A model generated the notes under the pieces. It was not told where the DNA came from and did no database searches. It saw only the letters and a list, made by a program, of their open reading frames with translations. Shown here piece after piece: positions 36,001 through 47,369 of a DNA stretch of 64,000 nucleotides; within the stretch, counting starts at the first letter, position 1, and each line of letters starts with the position of its first letter. The DNA comes from Styela clava (lineage: Eukaryota > Chordata > Ascidiacea > Stolidobranchia > Styelidae), in NCBI RefSeq assembly GCF_964204865.1, contig NC_135254.1, forward strand, positions 14,389,001 to 14,453,000, given 5' to 3'. The position numbers were made by a program, and so were the translations under genes.

Positions 36001-39000
36001 TGGTATTCACACCATGGACGTAAAGCTTAGGCTTAGAGTAAAAAAAGTTGTGTGTTGTGGGTTTACTGCAAGGATTTCTGCCAACAGGCTAAAGTCATGT
36101 GTTGATTCCTGATCCAATGCAGTTTTTATATTTCTTGATGTTGTTGATGCATTTTTGATTACGGTAGTTTTATATAACTTTTGGTAGCTTTTCTGATCAA
36201 CTTTTTTCATCTAATATTAAAAACTGAATCATTTTAAGGCATTGAAGCATATATTTCGTGTTGGTGGAGTGCCGTATCACTACATAGTTCCAGTTGACAA
36301 CAGTTGCACTTCATGGTCTCTTCGAAGTATTTTAGATAAAAAGGAAATTGCTAAGTTTCATGTGAGTAGTCTTCGAAACACTGTTCACTGGTCGGTTACG
36401 ACCTTCTCCACCATTAAGTCTACTTAACAAAAAACTGACTAATCCCATACCCAACATGGACTGGTAGCCGGACGATAAATTGGAGCTTGCCATATGATAG
36501 GCTGTTTTGTCAGCTTCCATATTCCCGGGGATAATTATGATAACTTATCCTCATGCTTGTTGGTTTTGTGAAATAAAGGATAGAAAACTAGAAATTTGAG
36601 TGCCAAGATTCTAAGGCTTTCAATTTCAAATTTCCTCCATATCATTCTTCTATCGTAGCCAATACTATTTGATTTTTGTGGTGGAAATTTAATTGTTGTT
36701 ATTTCAACTTTTCTAATCTATGTTACTTTCAAACATTCAACATATAGGTGGATGAAAAATGGGATAAAAGCCATGTTGCTGGAGTTGATTTCCATTCAGA
36801 TGAGAGTGGACGATTACTGTTGGTTAATAATAATACAGTAACTGTTTATAAAATTGAGGAAGAAAGGCATGCTAAGCAACGGATGGCTATTTGTAAGTTC
36901 TGTTGTCATTTCCTGGGGTACTTGTATCATATGTGTGGACTTGTATTGGTGTCTGTGTGTGATTACCTTTATCTAGCGAATTTTAGATAATGTGTCAATT
37001 GAGCCTATTTAGGCAGTGGTGGGATGAGTGGCTACGTCATATGATCTCCAGTGAGCGATACCAGCTTTAATTCTGTGTGACCTCCCCTTTCCATTAAAAT
37101 TGTGTTTCATTTTTCTTAGTTATGTTTGCTATTTTTTGATGTCTGGAAAAAATAAACCCCAAATTGGACTGCCTGTACTTATAATAAAATTTTCCTCTTG
37201 CTTTTCCCTTCAAACTTGATGTACTATGTTTCCCTACTGAAGTGATATAATTACTGATTTTGAAGGTTCGCCAGACAGAACAGTATACTCGCATCGACAA
37301 CAACAGAAATGCAGTCCAACTCAGTTACTCAACACAAGCTCAATATCTGAACCGGATTTTCAATTACGAGTTATTGGATCTCCTTGTAAACACACAGTAG
37401 CGAATGTCAAAAGACAGAAACTTTCAAAACACAAAACAACAAAATGTTATGAAATAGACGTATCTCATAAAAAGTCCGCAGATATACCCGAAGAAACAGA
37501 AAAGTGGATATATCCATCACAAACACCGAATTTAGGTAAATACGTACATTACACATTATGCGCTGTATTTGGGTAGTCTCTATCTATAACTATTTCCTGT
37601 TCTAGGAATATGAAATTTTTAAAATTGAAATGCTTTGATTTGTTGTTTATTCCGGAAAGTTTCCGGTTCTTGCAACTATATCAGCTCCTAGCCAAAGATG
37701 GCCACTTGTCCAGTGCAAAAAGCATAGAAATACACTTGGATGCTCCCTCCCGTAGTATGTGAACCAAGATGGCGGACACCGGAACATAGTATGTGTACAA
37801 ACTTAGGGTTAGGCTACATTTGACATGAGGAATAAACTATTTATTCCTCATGATTCAGGTCTACATTTGACAATAAACCAAATTCAAATGAATAAATCTA
37901 ATTTTCTTTTTTATATGTGACAGAAAATGGTCAGTCTTCTTATGGTCGGACACTCCGACAAACCAGACGCTTTGTTGGTTACAATCAAACTGAATCTGTG
38001 ATTGGCATACAGTGCGTCTCATATGAAGATGAGTTGGATGTTCTAGCTGTACTTCATTTCAGAGGAATCACAAGCAGTGAATATTACAGTTTTGGAAACA
38101 AACACTATGGTGCGTATGTGATTAAATATGAAGTATACACTGTGAATAAATCCATCCATTCACTGTGGAGTTTCCATGTGAGCTAGCTAGCTCCAAGCAA
38201 AGTCACATTTGCTGGTACTCTGAAGTATGTGTACCAGATTAGGGTTAGGTTATAATTTCATTACAATTTTCCTTATTTTAGTTCTATTACGAGTTTGGAG
38301 ACTAGCCAAGCGACCCGTATTATTTGTACCTAAAATTACCTGTCTACCATCTTGGTACGCATACTTGGCCCATTTGTTCACTCAATGGTAAAGTAAACTC
38401 ACTTCAAAGTATGTCACTAGTGATCAATGAAATTTCATGAAAAGCTATCAAGAATTATACTGGTAAAGATTTCAACATAACTAGAGTTTTCAATGAAAAA
38501 AGTTACTCTGGCAGTATATTAATGACAACTCATATGTTAGGCTGGGGAGAGAGAGCTATATTGTTTTAGTGAAGCTGGAGACAAGTTACCTGAAATGTTA
38601 GTAGTTCAGCTTCTAACCTTCTAATTATTTTTTCGCATTCAGATTTTTCTATTAGTCCATACACTTAGTGAAATCCATCGGCATATAATGTTTATTATTC
38701 ATTTAAAAATTTAGTATCTAATGTTAATTTGAAATTTTTACCTTTCATATTTATTGCGTATGGTTATAAAGCCTATGATAAGCCATTTTGATTTGAAACC
38801 AAATGTTATCAACAGTATCTGTTAAAAGCACTGGGTGTACCCTACCAGCAAAATGGGAATATATGAATTTTGTGTGTGTGGAAAACTAGCGACGCAATTC
38901 AAATATGTGTGCAATTATTATGAATATTTCGATTGCAGATCTGGTGGTCTCATTGTATGACAATGCTACTGGTGCTAGAATAAACACTGTTACTTTGGAA

Positions 39001-39129
39001 CAAGATCTTGTGCCAAGTGATAACTGCGAAGCAAGTATTATTTTGGACGAGGATACTGTGATATACACAAGGACTGAAATGAATGACACTTCAAACTATA
39101 AAATTATGAGGTTTTGTCGGAAATATTGA
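33097..39129 (+). CDS. DCAF17: DCAF17 (DDB1- and CUL4-associated factor 17)
   Basis: Exons: 33097-33261, 33579-33763, 34119-34233, 34785-35180, 35708-35905, 36239-36361, 36748-36892, 37266-37535, 37924-38109 and 38939-39129, giving 657 aa with joined phases. DCAF17 is a nuclear or nucleolar putative substrate receptor of the CUL4-DDB1 ubiquitin ligase (loss in humans causes Woodhouse-Sakati syndrome). Conserved blocks are IFRVGGVPYHYIVPVD, VDFHSDESGRLLLV with VTVYKI, and SYEDELDVLAVLHF; the N-terminus MLERRQLG...LLKTLLC also fits. Exon 8 is a polar, Lys/Ser-rich insertion (about 90 residues) with no counterpart that I know, which makes the protein longer than the about 520 aa human form. The last junction is uncertain: donor 38177 with acceptor 38889 also keeps the frame and would give 696 aa. 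Confidence 0.83.
36400..36550 (+). repeat. Decayed 3' part of the tRNA-SINE
   Basis: 'ctaatcccatacccaacatggactggtagccgga' and '...ttcccggggataattatga' match the 3' body of the SINE at 49218-49563 in reverse. It lies in DCAF17 intron 6, 39 bp after the donor. Shorter tail pieces are at 11203-11235, 15548-15602 and 34372-34425. Confidence 0.65.
37740..37830. mobile_element. Family A MITE fragment
   Basis: One end only: 'ctcccgtagtatgtgaacca' followed by 'agatggcggacaccggaaca' and 'cttagggttaggct'. It lies in DCAF17 intron 8. Confidence 0.6.
38214..38370. mobile_element. Family A MITE, 8-bp TSD with one mismatch
   Basis: CATTTGCT (38206-38213) and CATTTGTT (38371-38378) flank an element with 'gaagtatgtgtacca' at the left and, reversed, 'caagtatgcgtaccaagatg' at the right. 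It lies in DCAF17 intron 9, just 36 bp after the alternative donor at 38177/38178. Confidence 0.75.
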
Positions 39130-39170
39130 ATTATTTTTTATAATATTATGAATTCACTGTGATCATTTTT

Positions 39171-39176
39171 AATAAA
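39171..39176 (+). terminator. Candidate polyadenylation signal of DCAF17
   Basis: AATAAA lies 42 bp after the stop codon. Confidence 0.55.
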
Positions 39177-40502
39177 ACGGACGTATGAAGGCGTTGCTCC
39201 GTAATTATCTGGGCGACAATTGCTTCGTGGTATATTTGATGTTTCGGTTAGCGATTTGAATATGGACTCCAAAAGAGTTACCGTAATGGGGACTGGAAAC
39301 GTTTAGGTGAATTTTAAATAAAGCGGTGTAGATTAGGACAAAAGTGACCCATTTTCTATTGGACCATGGGAGGAACGAACATAGCACGTTGATGAGAAGA
39401 ATATCCTCTCTCCCCTGAGAAGATTATCCTAATAATAGTGAGTCAAGTCAACTATTCCAACAGACAATCCCACTGCAGATGACACTCATTTAAATATACA
39501 TGTACATTCTCAGACTTGTGCAAACAATCATAAAATGCACATTATTTATTCAACAATTGTTCAACGCATAATTCACTTTTTGATAAATGCTGAATTGGAC
39601 AAAAAATAATCAGCTGGTAATTGGAAAACGTGTCAAGTCGAAATAAAAATTCTTGAACTTGATATAAGCATACAAAAAAATAATTTTATAATCGTGACTT
39701 ATAAACATGGATGATAAATGCAAATACATCTAATACGAGCCATGATAAACACAAGTACAGTGATCGATTTGCATGACAGCAAGTATAAATTAACACAAAT
39801 AACTGCAATGAAGACACTGGACAGCAAGAACAATTATATGAATAACAGATTTATCATAGGATCTGCTAAAGTTCACCACACATTAATCCCAGGATGTGAT
39901 GTCATCAAGCCAAATCCATATAGAGCTTGGCTGTTTATTTGAACTTGCATATGTTTCATTTCACAATAAGGTGGCTACTTATCCACAATCTTTCAGTAGC
40001 TAAGAGTTATTCAATCAACATTTGTATTATTGGGAATGATAATTTTTTCATATTGCATTCTCAAAAACCACTACAGTTGACCATACAAATATTGGACCAA
40101 TTTGTATATATTCAAATGAGGCAAATCAATTTTGACCACCAATACATACACCAAAGGCAATCGGCAGTCTAATTTAAAATCATGGTTTTGATCCTTCTTT
40201 GAAGTCACTAATATCGATTATCAAATATTGTAAATCAGTATTTTTCTTTATGCAAAATTACATGGATTACCAAAACTTCTGTGTGTATGAAAAAACTATA
40301 AAGAAGTCAATTAAATCTTTTAAATATCACTGGTGTTTACAGTCTATAATATAACAATGACACTAATCGACGAGTATAATATTAAAACAATTATACTATT
40401 AAAAAACAACATTTGAAAATCATACGATATATATATAGTGCAGAATAGAATAGCTTGAATTGTGGGACACAAAAATTGCAATAACACTCAACAGAATGGA
40501 AA
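39177..40502. other. Interval between DCAF17 and UBA6 (tail to tail)
   Basis: No gene is supported. It should hold the UBA6 3' UTR. No poly(A/T) tract or flanking direct repeat is visible next to the UBA6 stop. Confidence 0.5.
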
Positions 40503-43500
40503 TTAGAAATAGTATCTAATCGGTGGGCATGACAAATCATCTGAATCATCACTCGGATTTTCAAATGTTGCCGTCAGATCAACATACAGTGTATTTTTGT
40601 CTCCAATTTTAATGAGCTTTGTCATAAGGTGATCCAATCTTTTTGAATGACCAGGCATGATTGGTATATAAATCATTCTTGAGCCATGTACAACTGCTGA
40701 AATTGTGAGATTATATTTCTCATGAAAATGCTGTATGAAATCTTTTAGTTTGAAATCCTTGTTGCCACGAATCTCCCATCGATCCCAAACACTGAAGGAG
40801 AGATCTTTAGTTAATTTTGTTTTTTGAGCAGCAGCTGGTTCACTGAATAACACAAGCGGTAATGCAAGGTTTAAAAAGCAATTACGATATTTAGACAATT
40901 CTGTTTCAATATTTGAAGCACAATTTGACCAGTTCGTTCCATTTTTTTCATTATTAATGAGCTGTATTACCAATTGCAGAAACTGTATGGTCGCAAAACC
41001 TGAAACGGCAGTAGTGGTGGTAGATATAGCAGGTATGATTCGACCTGCTATTCGCTTTATTTCAAGACGATCCACATTTTCAATGCCATACATTTTAGCT
41101 CTTAGATTGGCAGCAGAAGAAATGAAATCAATATGGTGGTTCGAATCATCATCTTTTTCAAAATCTTCTGGGTATAACTTGAAAGTGAAATCACTACGTG
41201 TTTTAGCAGTAAGCATAAGCTTTTGACTTAAATCTTCGGGTGAATCTTCATCTGTCTTAGTTGGTGCTGGGGCTTTTTCATCAACTACAACTTCCTTTGT
41301 ACTTGGTACCCAATCAGGCACCACTGTTTTTTCAATAGCATCGGCAATGCTCTTGGCAATCTCTTCTTGACTAATGGGACGTTGCACACGATATATAGCA
41401 GCAATTAATGATGCTGTACTAATGACGAACTGCATATGGAATGGGTCTTCGAGATTGAAGATAATCGGGGTAGGTGGACGTTTAGGTAATGACCAGAAAG
41501 GTGATCCATCCTGCAGCATAGTATCCAATGGAAAGGCTTTTAATAAATCTTTTGCTTTGTGATTAAACAACTTCTCAAACTTTCGTCTTGCATAAACGAC
41601 ACAATCAAACCAAGTTGTTGGTGCTTCAGATAGAAGTCTTAAGGTGACAGAGGCATCTCTTAAATTATTTCCTGACATTAAATACTTGTTGACCAATTCT
41701 ATGATGTTATCTTTGTTTCCGTTTTCACGTACTTGACACCCTTCCCAAAAATTGTTGTACGTCATTGGTTTTTGTTTAAACATGACTTCAAATTTGTCTC
41801 TCGCCCATTGTATTGTATGCTGAATGTTTGAGGGGAATGATTTCAACGTACAAAAAGGAAATTCAACATCTGCTGGATCCTGCTGTGATCCATAACTTTC
41901 CGTTACAAAAGGGGTTATGATTTGCACATGACCTTTCGGTCCCATCGTCCCAGATTCCAATAAAGGACGTTGATTTGCAACACATCTTGTATCCATGTAC
42001 CTTCTTGCTGCCACATTATCCAAAGCGTTGACTACGATATCCTGACTTTCAAAAAAAGCATCATTAAATACATTTTCTGAATCGGGTTGAACTTTGTATT
42101 GCAAAGGCTCAATTTTTATGTCAGGATTTATTTCCTTCACTGACAAAGAGGCTGCAGAGCTTTTGGATTGTCCTACATGGCGACTATGAAATAGAAATTG
42201 ACGATTCAAGTTTGACTTTTCAATGACGTCATTGTCTGTAATCACAGCTTTCCCATTTTCAGTTGAAACTCCCAACAAAGCAAAGTTTTTTAACATTTCA
42301 CAGCCAATTGCTCCACATCCAACCATAAATATGTTTAACTTCGCTAAACGTGCTTCCACTGTTTCACCCAAACATGCTTTCACATCACTTAAATCATCTG
42401 ATTCCTGCATTTGTTCGGGTGTGAGATGAAGATTAAAAGCCAGCTCAGTTGCATCTAAATACAACCATTGCTTTAATGGGGTGTATTTACCAGTTAAAGC
42501 CTTCAAAACCTCTTGTGCTGCAATACCACCAATCGCAGTTGCGAGAGGCGATAATGCTCCTCTACAAGTAAAAGAAAGTAATTGAACAACTTTCTTGGCA
42601 TTTTCATCATTTGGAATATCAATTTGAAACTGATTCACTGTATTGGTGAATAATGTAAACAATGCTTCAGCATCATTTTTGTTCCATAGCTTTGGTAAAT
42701 TACCATTGGATTCTACAAATGAGTTAAGAGCTGAGAAAGCTGCATGGGAAATAGCAGGGTTATCCATCTTCCCAAAATCCGTCAACAATATGTCAGGCTT
42801 TAAGAGTTGTTCATCTAAAGATTGATGGGATATCGTAGATTTTTTAGTTTTTTCTTTTACCAAACCACCACCTTTGTACTGTGAATAATCACTTGTATCC
42901 CCAATTGTGAATTTATATGGTGACACGACCCGTACTTCTCGAGTTTGTCCATTTAGTTCCACCATTCCTTCAACTTCAGAAAAAGAAACACTGTCACCAT
43001 CTTCCAATCCATGTAACTGATCCTCTAAGCACGTTACAGTGCCTTCACTGTTTCTAGTAATATCTCCCACAAACATTTCCTTCAAAGTTTCTCCTCTCGA
43101 ATCAAGAATCTCGAAATTTTTCCCAAAGTTGCAGAACAATGATGAAAATACACCATAAACATTGCAACTTACAAATTTTAACTGACCCATCAAATTACAA
43201 CTCAATTTATCGAGATACTTTTGATGAGGCAGACTACGTTGGGTTGCGATTATGCAATCAATATTTTCGAGAAATTTTGTAAACTCTTTGTGAGAATCAG
43301 CATCACCCAATGCAGCATTTTCAATATGAACATCCGAAGTTGAAACTTCGACTTGGACGTAAGGATTAAGTTCTGCAAGGCGTGGCACACAAGCTTCTGC
43401 TCTCGTTTTCTTATTTTGCAAATCCGACTGACTGACATAAAAATTGTTTCTGATATCCCGTTTTGTAACAAGTGAACTATCGGCCACATACAATTTCCCT

Positions 43501-43658
43501 ATTCCAGTGAGAACCAAATTTTTTGCAACTTCTACGCCAAGACAATCACATCCTAATAAAAGTACATTTGCTGATGCCATTCTCTTCATTGCATTATCAC
43601 CTAACATATAGCGTTGCCTGCTATATAACGAGTCATCAATTTCCATTTTGTCAGCCAT
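40503..43658 (-). CDS. UBA6: UBA6, ubiquitin-like modifier-activating enzyme 6 (single exon)
   Basis: One uninterrupted frame from ATG at 43658-43656 gives 1051 aa; the open frame extends a little further 5' but without another ATG. It is an E1 enzyme that adenylates ubiquitin and loads it by thioester onto E2s such as USE1 (and FAT10 in vertebrates). Order: inactive adenylation half with IDDSLYSRQRYMLGD (about 8-22) and GCDCLGVEVAKN; active half with VGCGAIGCEMLKNFALLGV (GxGxxG at 447-452), SNLNRQFLF and DNVAARRYMD; catalytic Cys603 in FPFCTLKSFP; LPKRPPTPI; EKDDDSNHHIDFISSAANLRAKMY; KRIAGRIIPAIS; and the ubiquitin-fold domain with MPGHSKRL, ending CPPIRYYF. The N- and C-termini match UBA6, not UBA1. 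Neighbouring genes have 7-15 exons, so a single exon is odd. All catalytic motifs are intact. Confidence 0.95.
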   Translation of the reverse strand: MADKMEIDDSLYSRQRYMLGDNAMKRMASANVLLLGCDCLGVEVAKNLVLTGIGKLYVADSSLVTKRDIRNNFYVSQSDLQNKKTRAEACVPRLAELNPYVQVEVSTSDVHIENAALGDADSHKEFTKFLENIDCIIATQRSLPHQKYLDKLSCNLMGQLKFVSCNVYGVFSSLFCNFGKNFEILDSRGETLKEMFVGDITRNSEGTVTCLEDQLHGLEDGDSVSFSEVEGMVELNGQTREVRVVSPYKFTIGDTSDYSQYKGGGLVKEKTKKSTISHQSLDEQLLKPDILLTDFGKMDNPAISHAAFSALNSFVESNGNLPKLWNKNDAEALFTLFTNTVNQFQIDIPNDENAKKVVQLLSFTCRGALSPLATAIGGIAAQEVLKALTGKYTPLKQWLYLDATELAFNLHLTPEQMQESDDLSDVKACLGETVEARLAKLNIFMVGCGAIGCEMLKNFALLGVSTENGKAVITDNDVIEKSNLNRQFLFHSRHVGQSKSSAASLSVKEINPDIKIEPLQYKVQPDSENVFNDAFFESQDIVVNALDNVAARRYMDTRCVANQRPLLESGTMGPKGHVQIITPFVTESYGSQQDPADVEFPFCTLKSFPSNIQHTIQWARDKFEVMFKQKPMTYNNFWEGCQVRENGNKDNIIELVNKYLMSGNNLRDASVTLRLLSEAPTTWFDCVVYARRKFEKLFNHKAKDLLKAFPLDTMLQDGSPFWSLPKRPPTPIIFNLEDPFHMQFVISTASLIAAIYRVQRPISQEEIAKSIADAIEKTVVPDWVPSTKEVVVDEKAPAPTKTDEDSPEDLSQKLMLTAKTRSDFTFKLYPEDFEKDDDSNHHIDFISSAANLRAKMYGIENVDRLEIKRIAGRIIPAISTTTTAVSGFATIQFLQLVIQLINNEKNGTNWSNCASNIETELSKYRNCFLNLALPLVLFSEPAAAQKTKLTKDLSFSVWDRWEIRGNKDFKLKDFIQHFHEKYNLTISAVVHGSRMIYIPIMPGHSKRLDHLMTKLIKIGDKNTLYVDLTATFENPSDDSDDLSCPPIRYYF

Positions 43659-44960
43659 AATTACCAAAAGGAGCTATTAAATACTGTAAAACAATTTTAA
43701 TGAGCTTGAAGCATCTATTTTATTTCTTTAGTTAGGAAATTAGACTTGGTTCATTAAATGAATTTGGAAATCAATGATATCATGAAGAATAAATTTGAAA
43801 ATCCACCCTTCAATTTTTTTTATATTATTTACGAAATGTTTTTAAGAACTAAAATTGCTTTGTTTGATCATGATATTCTATCACGAAAACTTGAATCAAT
43901 AAGCTGTTAAACATCCATCCATAACATTTGAAATAAAAATTTATTCCAAGATCAGAAGATAGAATTTCTAACTAGGTATTCATATTAGTAAGAGTCAGAG
44001 AATAAAACGAGCAATAAGTTTCACAGTAAATTATGCAATGAATGGTTTTCAATGCATTTCCGTTTTCATTATTTGAGTAAACACAAATATTTAGATTTCA
44101 AATGTACAAAATATCAGTCAACAATAGTAAAAAATTATAAAAGCATTTTGGTATTTGTATCTACAGGTATATGTAATAACATATTAGGAAACCCACTTTT
44201 CAAATAGCAAAGAAATCATTCTTTCGATAAAACATATGGCGCTCCTGGTCATTTTGAATAAAAACAGTATTTCATTGTATTATGTGTTAATCTAATGCCC
44301 GATATCTGGATATAGTCAATATTTTTTATGTTTTACTTGTTTGTTGCTTATATTCCAGTATTTGTTTAATAACGATTGAAAAAATACAGAATATGTTATT
44401 TGTTTGATATTCTAAATCAGTTTATTAACATTTCAATATCGAGACTGCTACACTTGAATTTTTACCTTATTACTGTACTGTATTATGTATTGAGCCATAC
44501 CAGCATACTGCCATAAAACTGATAAAGGTTAAAGACGCTCCGGATGCGCAGAAACTCAACTTAAACAGTTCTATTTTCCTTTCTTTCTTAAGTAGAAATT
44601 GTTTTAATTCAGTAATTTGTCTAATTCAGTAGTTAGACTCAGCTATATTTATGGCCTCTGCACCATGATAAAAAAAATACTAGATTACAAAGCATACGCT
44701 GAGATATTGAAAGTTACTGTACCGTACCTGTCTGCCTGTACAGTTCTGCCGTTGGCTGCGTAATTTATTTATTTGAAAGATTTGACTTTTCATTGTTTTC
44801 ACACGGGGGTAAAATTCCTGTTCGATGAAAATATAGCCTACCAATCCAAGAAATCAAAGAAACAGTCGTCCAAAGTGACGTCGCCAGCAAAAGCGGAACA
44901 AGTCTATCTATCTATCAAGTCTGGTCGGGAGCATACGCTTTGGTAGGGAGTGGCCTATGG
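43659..44960. other. Upstream region of UBA6
   Basis: AT-rich DNA with no coding support and no clear transposon up to 44.95 kb. The UBA6 promoter must start here, but no core element is convincing. Confidence 0.45.
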
Positions 44961-45619
44961 CATGGGTGGGCAATTACTTTCCAGAGTGGGCCGAATGCGG
45001 ATAATAGACTTGGTTACTGGGCCGATATGATCGATGATGATATCGATATGATCAAAATCAATTAATGGGACTTCATTAAAGGGGTTGGCAAATTACGGCA
45101 GCTGCACAGAGAAAGTTGATAGAAAGAGATTCTCAACAGGTCGTGCGGAATACTTGCGAGATGTAATTCACCGGAATATAGTTTGCCGATTTTCACGTTT
45201 TAAATACCCACGTCATGCTGAAGAAAACAATGACCGATTTTAAATTTATTTTGCTCACCGAGTATGCGCAATCGCTCCTCCCTCCCCTATGGATTTTTTG
45301 CCCATTGTGTTATGCGTTTCGCGGCATTTAGGAAAACACGAAAAAATTTGCAGGCCCAAATGCTGATATATCGGGAGCTAGAGTTTCTGAATGACATAAA
45401 TAATTTGGATCGATGGTTTTGTACATTATATTCAGTACTGATGATCCGTGAGGACTTACGTTATTTACTTTAGCCGACGATCCGTTATTTCATCGATATT
45501 TTAAACGGAAATTTATATCCATAAAAACAATATTCATAATTTCAGCAGGCACAAGTGGTCCGGATGAAACACTCCAGTAGGCCGGTTCCGGCCCGCGGGC
45601 CGTAATTTGCTCACCTCTA
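44961..45619. mobile_element. hAT-like non-autonomous element, perfect 8-bp TSD
   Basis: GCCTATGG at 44953-44960 is repeated at 45620-45627. The left end is catgggtgggcaattac and the reversed right end is tagaggtgagcaaattac. The interior 'cagcaggcacaag' matches 58978-58990, so it is related to the element at 58497-59051. Confidence 0.85.
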
Positions 45620-45880
45620 GCCTATGGTGTAATATAATATCAGCAGTGCACAAAAGTCCGAAACGACGGAAAAGGTTGATACTGAAATGAGGCAAAAAAT
45701 TAAATGCCTGAAAATTGAGAGAGAGAAGGGAGGTTCATGCTTCTGCCTAGTTTTATCAACTGCCATTTGTTTAAAATGAAAATCTTTTTTGAACTCATCT
45801 GTCCTTCTACTTTTTGAAGCTGAAAATGACGCTAATTGTTCATTATTTCTTGCATCGCTTTGTTTATAAAAGCTGTAGAA

Positions 45881-45960
45881 CAGTGGTTCTCAACCGGGGG
45901 CCGAAGGCCCTCAAAGGGGCCACGAAGCAGCTCAATTGGGGCCATGGCACAAGGATAAAA
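45881..45960. mobile_element. hAT (Charlie-type) terminus, partner not found
   Basis: CAGTGGTTCTCAACCGGGGG followed by 'ccgaaggccctcaaaggggccacgaag' is the classic terminus of this group. The opposite end was not located. Confidence 0.55.
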
Positions 45961-46499
45961 ACTGATCATAACGCAACTTCGTTTGCATCCTCTCCTTTTA
46001 AAATAAAATTCTCCGTTCAGGCTTTCAACGCAGTTACATTGCCTAAATAGGTCATTTTGCGATCACAGGATGTGTTCACTTTCTTGTGCGTGAATTGTCT
46101 ACTCTAATATAAATGGAATTTGGAATCTTCTAATCAAAATAGTCCGCCGGTAGCAGGGTTGCCATATTGGCTTTTTTAACCGCATTTTTGGCTTTTTTCA
46201 AACACGTTTGGCGTCTGAATTTCCGTTTGGCTTTTTTAAGTCTCTTGGAGTGTCTATTATTAAAATCATATGAAATACAATATTTAGTGTGTAACAATAG
46301 CCTATTGCTCAGCTACATAACATTTGGACTTCCCCGAGTATCGATCGAATTTATATACGCCACTACGGTATTGAAGGGAGTTCACTCATCCTCATATCAT
46401 GGCGTCATATTTGAGTGGTCGTCATCAATGTGCTCAGAATGGCGAAATTGTCCCTGAAATGCGCTTCATCAAATGCGGAGTTCCAAAGGTTTCACAATT

Positions 46500-47240
46500 T
46501 AGGCCGCGAGCCGAGGCCCTGAAAAACGCCTAGAAAGTAAGTTTCGTAGCGCACATCAGGTATAACTACCTGGAAATGATTTTAAAATGTTCCTTAAAAA
46601 TTTAGTAACAAATATTGCCTTGTTCCCACTTCCAAAAATTGCACGTTTTACGGAAAAGACGCTTTCACTACAAGAAATATGTGCTACGATCTGTCCTATA
46701 TTCTCTACATTTTCGGCAATGAACAATGACTTCTGCATGACGTAACAATCGAATCGAATCAGCTGTTAGCGAGCGGGTGAATATTAGTTATTACTGCTCG
46801 ACCTTGCGTTGGGTTGGGCAGCCTTTCCATAGCGCTGTTTAGTTTTTATTGGACACGTAGTGGACATAGCGATCGTTCCAATATTATTTTGTTGTTGTTC
46901 TTTGTGTCCTTGTTCTTTGACACGTTTTGAAGAAATCGCTTTTCTCTTCGAATACTGGACCAATGGTTTTGAAATTTTCAGTGGTTGAAGACAATAATTT
47001 TCTCCAGAAGGCTCTTACTTTTTTTTCATCGTCATCAAAATTATTCCCACTGGGTAGCGCTACGTGTCCATATATTTGAAAATAGCTCTCTTGTTAGTTA
47101 AGTTATGCTGAGACGTTGTTGAAAAATGTATAAGTAAGTTATTAAACACTTGTAGCTCCTTACCACGGATATGGGCCGTGAGACGAAGTCTTGAAAACGT
47201 CCAGAAATGAGTTTGTAGCGCACATCTGGTAAATAAATAA
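46500..47240. repeat. Two diverged copies of a hAT-element 3' segment
   Basis: 46508-46600 and 47170-47260 share 'gaaaacg.c.agaaa..agttt.gtagcgcacatc.ggta' and encode related minus-strand peptides (GSGNKAIFVTKFL and RIGEQAEVHFQTKL). This looks like a partial duplication or two nested copies beside the transposase remnant. Confidence 0.5.
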
Positions 47241-47369
47241 ATTCTTCAGTTTTGTTTGAAAATGAACTTCAGCTTGTTCCCCAATCCTGATGCGAAATTG
47301 AATATTAGAGGTTCCCGGAAATTCAATAACCATAAGTTTACAACACATACATGAGAACCGACGACTAAC

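Noticed and set aside
33097-39129. DET1 identity
   Set aside because: First thought because of the CUL4 link, but GGVPYHYIV, DASGR-like HSDESGR and EDELDVL blocks fit DCAF17, and no DET1 motif is present.
40503-43658. UBA1 identity
   Set aside because: The N-terminus, second adenylation block and C-terminal end match UBA6 better than UBA1.
43659-43667. UBA6 start at 43667
   Set aside because: That codon is TTG on the minus strand; the first ATG is 43658-43656 and gives the family start MADKMEIDD.
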